The notes beneath the pieces were generated by a model. That model ran no database searches and was not told the DNA's origin. It saw nothing but the letters and a program-made list of their open reading frames with translations. From the NCBI GenBank assembly GCA_944326305.1, contig CALVDL010000005.1, forward strand, positions 80,255 to 144,254: a DNA stretch of 64,000 bases, written 5' to 3'. Each line of letters starts with the position of its first letter. Position 1 is the stretch's first letter. The position numbers and the translations under genes were made by a program. Origin of the DNA: an uncultured Bacteroidales bacterium (GTDB lineage: Bacteria; Bacteroidota; Bacteroidia; Bacteroidales; UBA932). Below are positions 61,009 through 64,000 of this stretch, one piece after another.

Positions 61009-61890
61009 TTATTCCACCAGTTTTACGAACTCCAGGGGAAAATCCGTCTCCACAATATCAGGCGAGGTCCCGAGTACGTCCCTGAACAGGGCGGCCCTCT
61101 CCTGCTCCGTCTCCGCCTTGTCCTGGTCCGGAGCGGTGGACACCATGCATGGTATGCCCTCGGCATGCAGGGCGTCATACAGGTCCTGAGACCCGGCCTT
61201 CATGGTAGAGGAACATACATATGCAAGGGCGATATTCTCCATAGGGATTCCGGCATCCTTATATGACTGCAGCTGTGCCACGTCCTTCACCCAGGCAGAC
61301 ATACGTGCATCAGGGTCAATGCTGTACACCTGGAGCGCCTCCTCCGCATTCCTGACAGTATAGATGCAGTTTTCCGCCCCGAGCGAATTCACGAACGGCA
61401 CAAGGACATCCCGCGTCACATCCTTGATGTCGAAATTCAGGATGGTCTTGCCCTGGCTCCATTTGATGACGGCCTCCACGGACGGGATCTTATATGGGGT
61501 CTCGTTCCCCCAGCGGTCCACAAGCCTGAAGGCCTGCAGTTCCTCATAGGTATAGTCCTTCACCTTCCCGGTACCGGTAGTCGTACGGTCCAGTGTGGCA
61601 TCATGCATAAGCACTATCACGCTGTCCTTTGTCATCCTCGGGTCAATCTCGTAGAATACCGGCATGGACTCGAGAATCTTGCCGAAAGTCTCGATACAGT
61701 TCTCCGGATAGCCCGGCATATTCCCGCCGCGGTGCCCGCTTATGACTGTTCCGCCGCGTGACATGAAGGCGTTGATGTCTTCAGGGGATTTGCAGCTGTA
61801 ATAGTTACCTGAATCACCGTCCTGACAGCCGGATACGGCCATGGCCAGACATGACAGTCCCACAAGGGACTGAAAGAATTTTTTATTCAT
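61009..61890 (-). CDS. Glycerophosphodiester phosphodiesterase, lipoprotein
   Basis: 293 residues with lipobox AVSGC. The GDPD barrel is clear: VISGHRGGNMPGYPENCIET (catalytic His, Arg and Glu), EIDPRMTKDSVIVLMHDATL with the second catalytic His, and FDIKD. It hydrolyses glycerophosphodiesters to glycerol 3-phosphate and an alcohol, probably in the periplasm or at the cell surface. It is 55 bp upstream of the GlpT-like gene in the same unit and has an excellent -33/-7 promoter. Confidence 0.92.
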   Translation of the reverse strand: MNKKFFQSLVGLSCLAMAVSGCQDGDSGNYYSCKSPEDINAFMSRGGTVISGHRGGNMPGYPENCIETFGKILESMPVFYEIDPRMTKDSVIVLMHDATLDRTTTGTGKVKDYTYEELQAFRLVDRWGNETPYKIPSVEAVIKWSQGKTILNFDIKDVTRDVLVPFVNSLGAENCIYTVRNAEEALQVYSIDPDARMSAWVKDVAQLQSYKDAGIPMENIALAYVCSSTMKAGSQDLYDALHAEGIPCMVSTAPDQDKAETEQERAALFRDVLGTSPDIVETDFPLEFVKLVE

Positions 61891-61916
61891 CTTATTTTAT
61901 TATGATATTTGTCCCG

Positions 61917-61947
61917 CAAATATATAAATTAGAGATTTCATTTCAAA
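61917..61947 (-). promoter_or_regulatory. Promoter of the diesterase-antiporter unit
   Basis: On the minus strand TTTG (61944-61947) and TATATTTG (61917-61924) are spaced by 19 bases, a full Bacteroidota promoter. It lies 27 bases ahead of the diesterase gene. Confidence 0.8.
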
Positions 61948-61956
61948 TTTTTTATA

Positions 61957-61964
61957 TATTTTTG
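61957..61964 (+). promoter_or_regulatory. -7 box of the HAD phosphatase gene
   Basis: TATTTTTG lies 5 bases before the first in-frame ATG (61969), so that ATG falls at the transcription start and the ATG at 62002 is the likely start codon. Confidence 0.6.
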
Positions 61965-62001
61965 CAAAATGAAACAAAATAAAAATTCAAATTTTCATAA
62001 T

Positions 62002-62889
62002 ATGTCAAATAATTACAACACCGAACTTACTCCGTCCCTGATCTCAAGCCTGAAAAAAATCAGGCATGTTGCCCTGGACATGGACGGCACCATATATCTC
62101 GGGAACAGGCTGTTCCCATATACCCTGGGCTTTCTGAAGACCCTCACGGAAAACGGCATAGGCTACTCATTCCTCACAAACAACCCCACGAAGTCAATAG
62201 AAGACTACCTCGCCAAACTCGCAGGCATGGGCATACATGCCACGGAGGAGAACATGTACACGACATCCATCGCGGCCATCGACTACATAAAGGACAGGTT
62301 CCCGTCAGCCAGGCGGCTTTTCCTGCTCGGGACACCGAGCATGGTCAGGCAGTTTGAAAAGGCAGGTTTCGAGGCCTGCACCGACGACCCGGACGATGTC
62401 CCTGATGTGCTTATAGGGTCCTTCGACATGACCCTCACCTATGCAAGGCTGTGCAGGGCCGCATGGTGGGCCTCACAGGGAATCCCTTATATAGCGACCA
62501 ACCCGGACAAGGTGTGCCCTACCAGCGAAAGGACCGTGCTGGTGGACTGCGGGTCCATCTGCAAATGCATCGAGCACGCGACAGGGAGGAAGCCGGACAT
62601 CACCCTGGGCAAGCCGGACCCCAACATGCTCCAGGGCATACTGCACAGGCACGGCCTCCAGCCTGACGAGATAGCGATGGTGGGAGACAGGATCTACACC
62701 GACATAGCGATGGCGCACAACGCCGGAGCCTTCGGTGTACTCGTCCTTTCAGGCGAAACCACGCTGGAGACTGCCCTTGAGGCAAAGGAGGCTGCCAGGA
62801 CACAAAAAAATCCGGAGGTGTACCCCCCGGATCTAATTGTCCGCGACATAGAGGAGCTCGGCTCTCTCCTTGTTGCCAGCCGCCGGTAG
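62002..62889 (+). CDS. HAD-IIA family phosphatase (NagD/AraL-like)
   Basis: About 295 residues. Motif I is DMDGTIYLGN, motif II SFLTNNPTKS, a cap domain follows (DVPDVLIGSFDMTLTYARLC), then GKPDPNMLQGILHRHGL and motif IV MVGDRIYTDIAMAHNAGA. Members dephosphorylate sugar phosphates, p-nitrophenyl phosphate or glycerol phosphate. It is divergent from the diesterase-antiporter unit. Its last ~25 codons contain the minus-strand terminator of the lspA unit. Confidence 0.9.
   Translation: MSNNYNTELTPSLISSLKKIRHVALDMDGTIYLGNRLFPYTLGFLKTLTENGIGYSFLTNNPTKSIEDYLAKLAGMGIHATEENMYTTSIAAIDYIKDRFPSARRLFLLGTPSMVRQFEKAGFEACTDDPDDVPDVLIGSFDMTLTYARLCRAAWWASQGIPYIATNPDKVCPTSERTVLVDCGSICKCIEHATGRKPDITLGKPDPNMLQGILHRHGLQPDEIAMVGDRIYTDIAMAHNAGAFGVLVLSGETTLETALEAKEAARTQKNPEVYPPDLIVRDIEELGSLLVASRR
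62804..62832 (-). terminator. lspA terminator embedded in the HAD coding sequence
   Basis: A 9-bp stem (62810-62818 with 62824-62832, one mismatch) with a 5-base loop is followed on the minus strand by a run of T (62804-62810). It ends the dksA-like/lspA transcript inside the convergent gene. Confidence 0.75.
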
Positions 62890-62902
62890 TATCCGCTGCC
62901 GG

Positions 62903-63478
62903 CTACTTGCCGTCCTTCGCAAAGAACCTGAACTGGAAGAACAGCAGATACAAGGCCCCGCACGTCACACAGCTGTCTGCAAAATTGAAGACAGGGGCGA
63001 AAAAACGGAACGGGTGCCCTCCTATCAGAGGCATCCAGTCAGGGAATACCGTATCTATGATCGGGAAGTAGAACATGTCCACCACCCGTCCGAACATGAA
63101 CGGGGCATAATCCCATATAATCCCGTAGAACAGGCAGTCAATGATATTCCCCATGGCTCCTGCGGTGATCAGTGTAAGTCCGACCGTGACCCCGAAAGGC
63201 GTGTCCGGCTTCTTCAGAAGCCTGTGTATCCACCACACAAGAAAACCGAACAGCAGTATCCTGAACAGGGAGAGCAGGAATTTGCCTGCCGTACCGCCGA
63301 ACTTCATGCCGAAGGCCATGCCCTCGTTCTCTATGAAATAAATCTGGAACCAGTCACCGAAGACATGGATACTGTCCCCGATGGACATATTGGTCTTTAC
63401 GAGTATCTTGATGACCTGGTCTATCACGACCAGCAGCACCCCGAGAGCTATAAGTAATTTTCCTTTCGAAACCTTCAT
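62903..63478 (-). CDS. lspA: Lipoprotein signal peptidase
   Basis: 191 residues, four membrane segments. The motifs VVIDQVIKILV, ENEGMAFG, AMGNIIDCLFYG and FNFADSCVTCG carry the conserved residues, including the two catalytic aspartates. It removes signal peptides from prolipoproteins, of which this window encodes many. It is 1 bp after the DksA-like gene. Confidence 0.94.
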   Translation of the reverse strand: MKVSKGKLLIALGVLLVVIDQVIKILVKTNMSIGDSIHVFGDWFQIYFIENEGMAFGMKFGGTAGKFLLSLFRILLFGFLVWWIHRLLKKPDTPFGVTVGLTLITAGAMGNIIDCLFYGIIWDYAPFMFGRVVDMFYFPIIDTVFPDWMPLIGGHPFRFFAPVFNFADSCVTCGALYLLFFQFRFFAKDGK

Positions 63479-63479
63479 T

Positions 63480-63893
63480 TTATTTGTTCTTGTTCATCAT
63501 CTCCTTCGCCTCTACAGTCAGGGTGGCATGAGGCACGAGACGGAGCCTCTCCTTCGGAATCAGCTTTCCCGTCACGCGGCAGACGCCGTATGTCTTGTTC
63601 TCTATCCTGACAAGGGCCGCCTCCAGGTTCTGGATGAACTTGTACTGGCGCTGGGCCAGCTGCCCTGCCTCCTCCTTTGAAAGGGTGGAAGCGCCTTCTT
63701 CCATCACCTTGAATGTAGGGGAAGTATCTTCTATGTCGTTGCTTGACCCGTGGGTCACGACATCCCTGAGCGTCTTGTACTCCTTCTTGGCCTTTGCAAG
63801 CATGTCAAGGATTATCTCCTTGAACTCCTGAAGTTCTTCGTCACTATAACGGACCTTGAGCTCCGGCTCATTGTTCTTCTTTTCTTCAGCCAT
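63480..63893 (-). CDS. DksA/TraR-family protein without a zinc finger
   Basis: 137 residues. An N-terminal coiled coil (SDEELQEFKEIILDMLAKAK) and the later segment YGVCRVTGKLIPKERLRLVP match the DksA/TraR family, which binds the RNA polymerase secondary channel. The normal four-cysteine zinc site is reduced to one cysteine, with Thr and His elsewhere. This state is, as I recall, common in Bacteroidota. The rest of the domain is well preserved. It precedes lspA. Confidence 0.88.
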   Translation of the reverse strand: MAEEKKNNEPELKVRYSDEELQEFKEIILDMLAKAKKEYKTLRDVVTHGSSNDIEDTSPTFKVMEEGASTLSKEEAGQLAQRQYKFIQNLEAALVRIENKTYGVCRVTGKLIPKERLRLVPHATLTVEAKEMMNKNK

Positions 63894-64000
63894 AACCGAA
63901 TAGTTTTAATTTAACGTCAGTTCGACGAATTTATGTTTAACAATATTATATTAAAAATCAATATTTTATCATTTATGACCGGAATCCGTCACACTGACGT
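63894..64000. other. AT-rich right end without a gene
   Basis: The last 107 bases are AT-rich. I see no coding frame, no TAnnTTTG box on the minus strand and no stable hairpin. The dksA-like gene may be transcribed from further upstream. Confidence 0.5.

Noticed and set aside
1..64000. CRISPR arrays, insertion sequences, integrases, rRNA or prophage genes
   Set aside because: No regularly spaced repeats, transposase or integrase motifs, rRNA signatures or phage structural genes were seen on either strand.

Overview
The window comes from a bacterium of the order Bacteroidales (phylum Bacteroidota). The evidence is a SusC/SusD pair, fimbrillin and NigD-type lipoproteins, a Bacteroidota-type omega subunit, many TAnnTTTG -7 promoter boxes, absence of clear Shine-Dalgarno sites, and tRNA genes without an encoded CCA end. 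I cannot name the genus. Most of the window is chromosomal core at moderately high GC. Two patches are clearly richer in AT: the first ~2 kb and the toxin-antitoxin remnant near 17.8-18.3 kb.

Region 1 (1-6.0 kb, minus strand) is a fimbrial operon: DUF3575 barrel, DUF5119 lipoprotein, three full fimbrillin lipoproteins and a fourth cut by the window edge. It carries unusual G/C homopolymer tracts and a sharp base-composition break inside one fimbrillin gene. Region 2 (6.0-17.5 kb, minus) is a dense ten-gene run with several 4-base ATGA overlaps: HU-type membrane protein, acyl-ACP thioesterase, AspT-like transporter, split threonine/serine exporter, DUF6064 protein, NUDIX hydrolase, glycosyltransferase, a DUF4922-SpoIID fusion and an AmpG-like permease. 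Next come tRNA-Asn and a decayed HigBA module.

Region 3 (18.4-31.6 kb) is envelope and housekeeping: skp-bamA-uppS-nadK on the minus strand, divergent from pdxJ, a second Skp-like protein, a GT4 glycosyltransferase and a LysM protein, then recN-rpoZ-bamD-trxB. Region 4 (31.7-34.4 kb) is a NigD-like lipoprotein, an ECF sigma factor and a protein predicted to span both membranes. It matches the Dma/Das anti-sigma/sigma arrangement linked to vesicle formation in Bacteroides. Region 5 (34.4-40.4 kb) holds tRNA-His, a carboxyltransferase whose biotin-type domain lacks the acceptor lysine, an SDR, a Fur-family regulator, an outer-membrane barrel, a GT4 enzyme and a peroxiredoxin.

Region 6 (40.4-62.9 kb) is the main accessory region and has a phosphate-ester theme. 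One arm reads leftward: FGGY kinase, hexuronate-type MFS, FAD oxidoreductase, and separately an EEP-family hydrolase plus a histidine acid phosphatase. The other reads rightward: SusC, SusD, metallophosphoesterase, Fn3-type lipoprotein and a lipoprotein TIM barrel. Then follow a glycerol-1-phosphate dehydrogenase, upp, radC, a GlpT-like antiporter with a glycerophosphodiesterase, and a NagD-type HAD phosphatase. No recognisable glycoside hydrolase is present, so the likely substrates are phosphorylated compounds such as glycerophosphodiesters (inference). The window ends with lspA and a DksA-like protein. No CRISPR array, insertion sequence or prophage was seen, and no gene-free stretch exceeds 300 bases.
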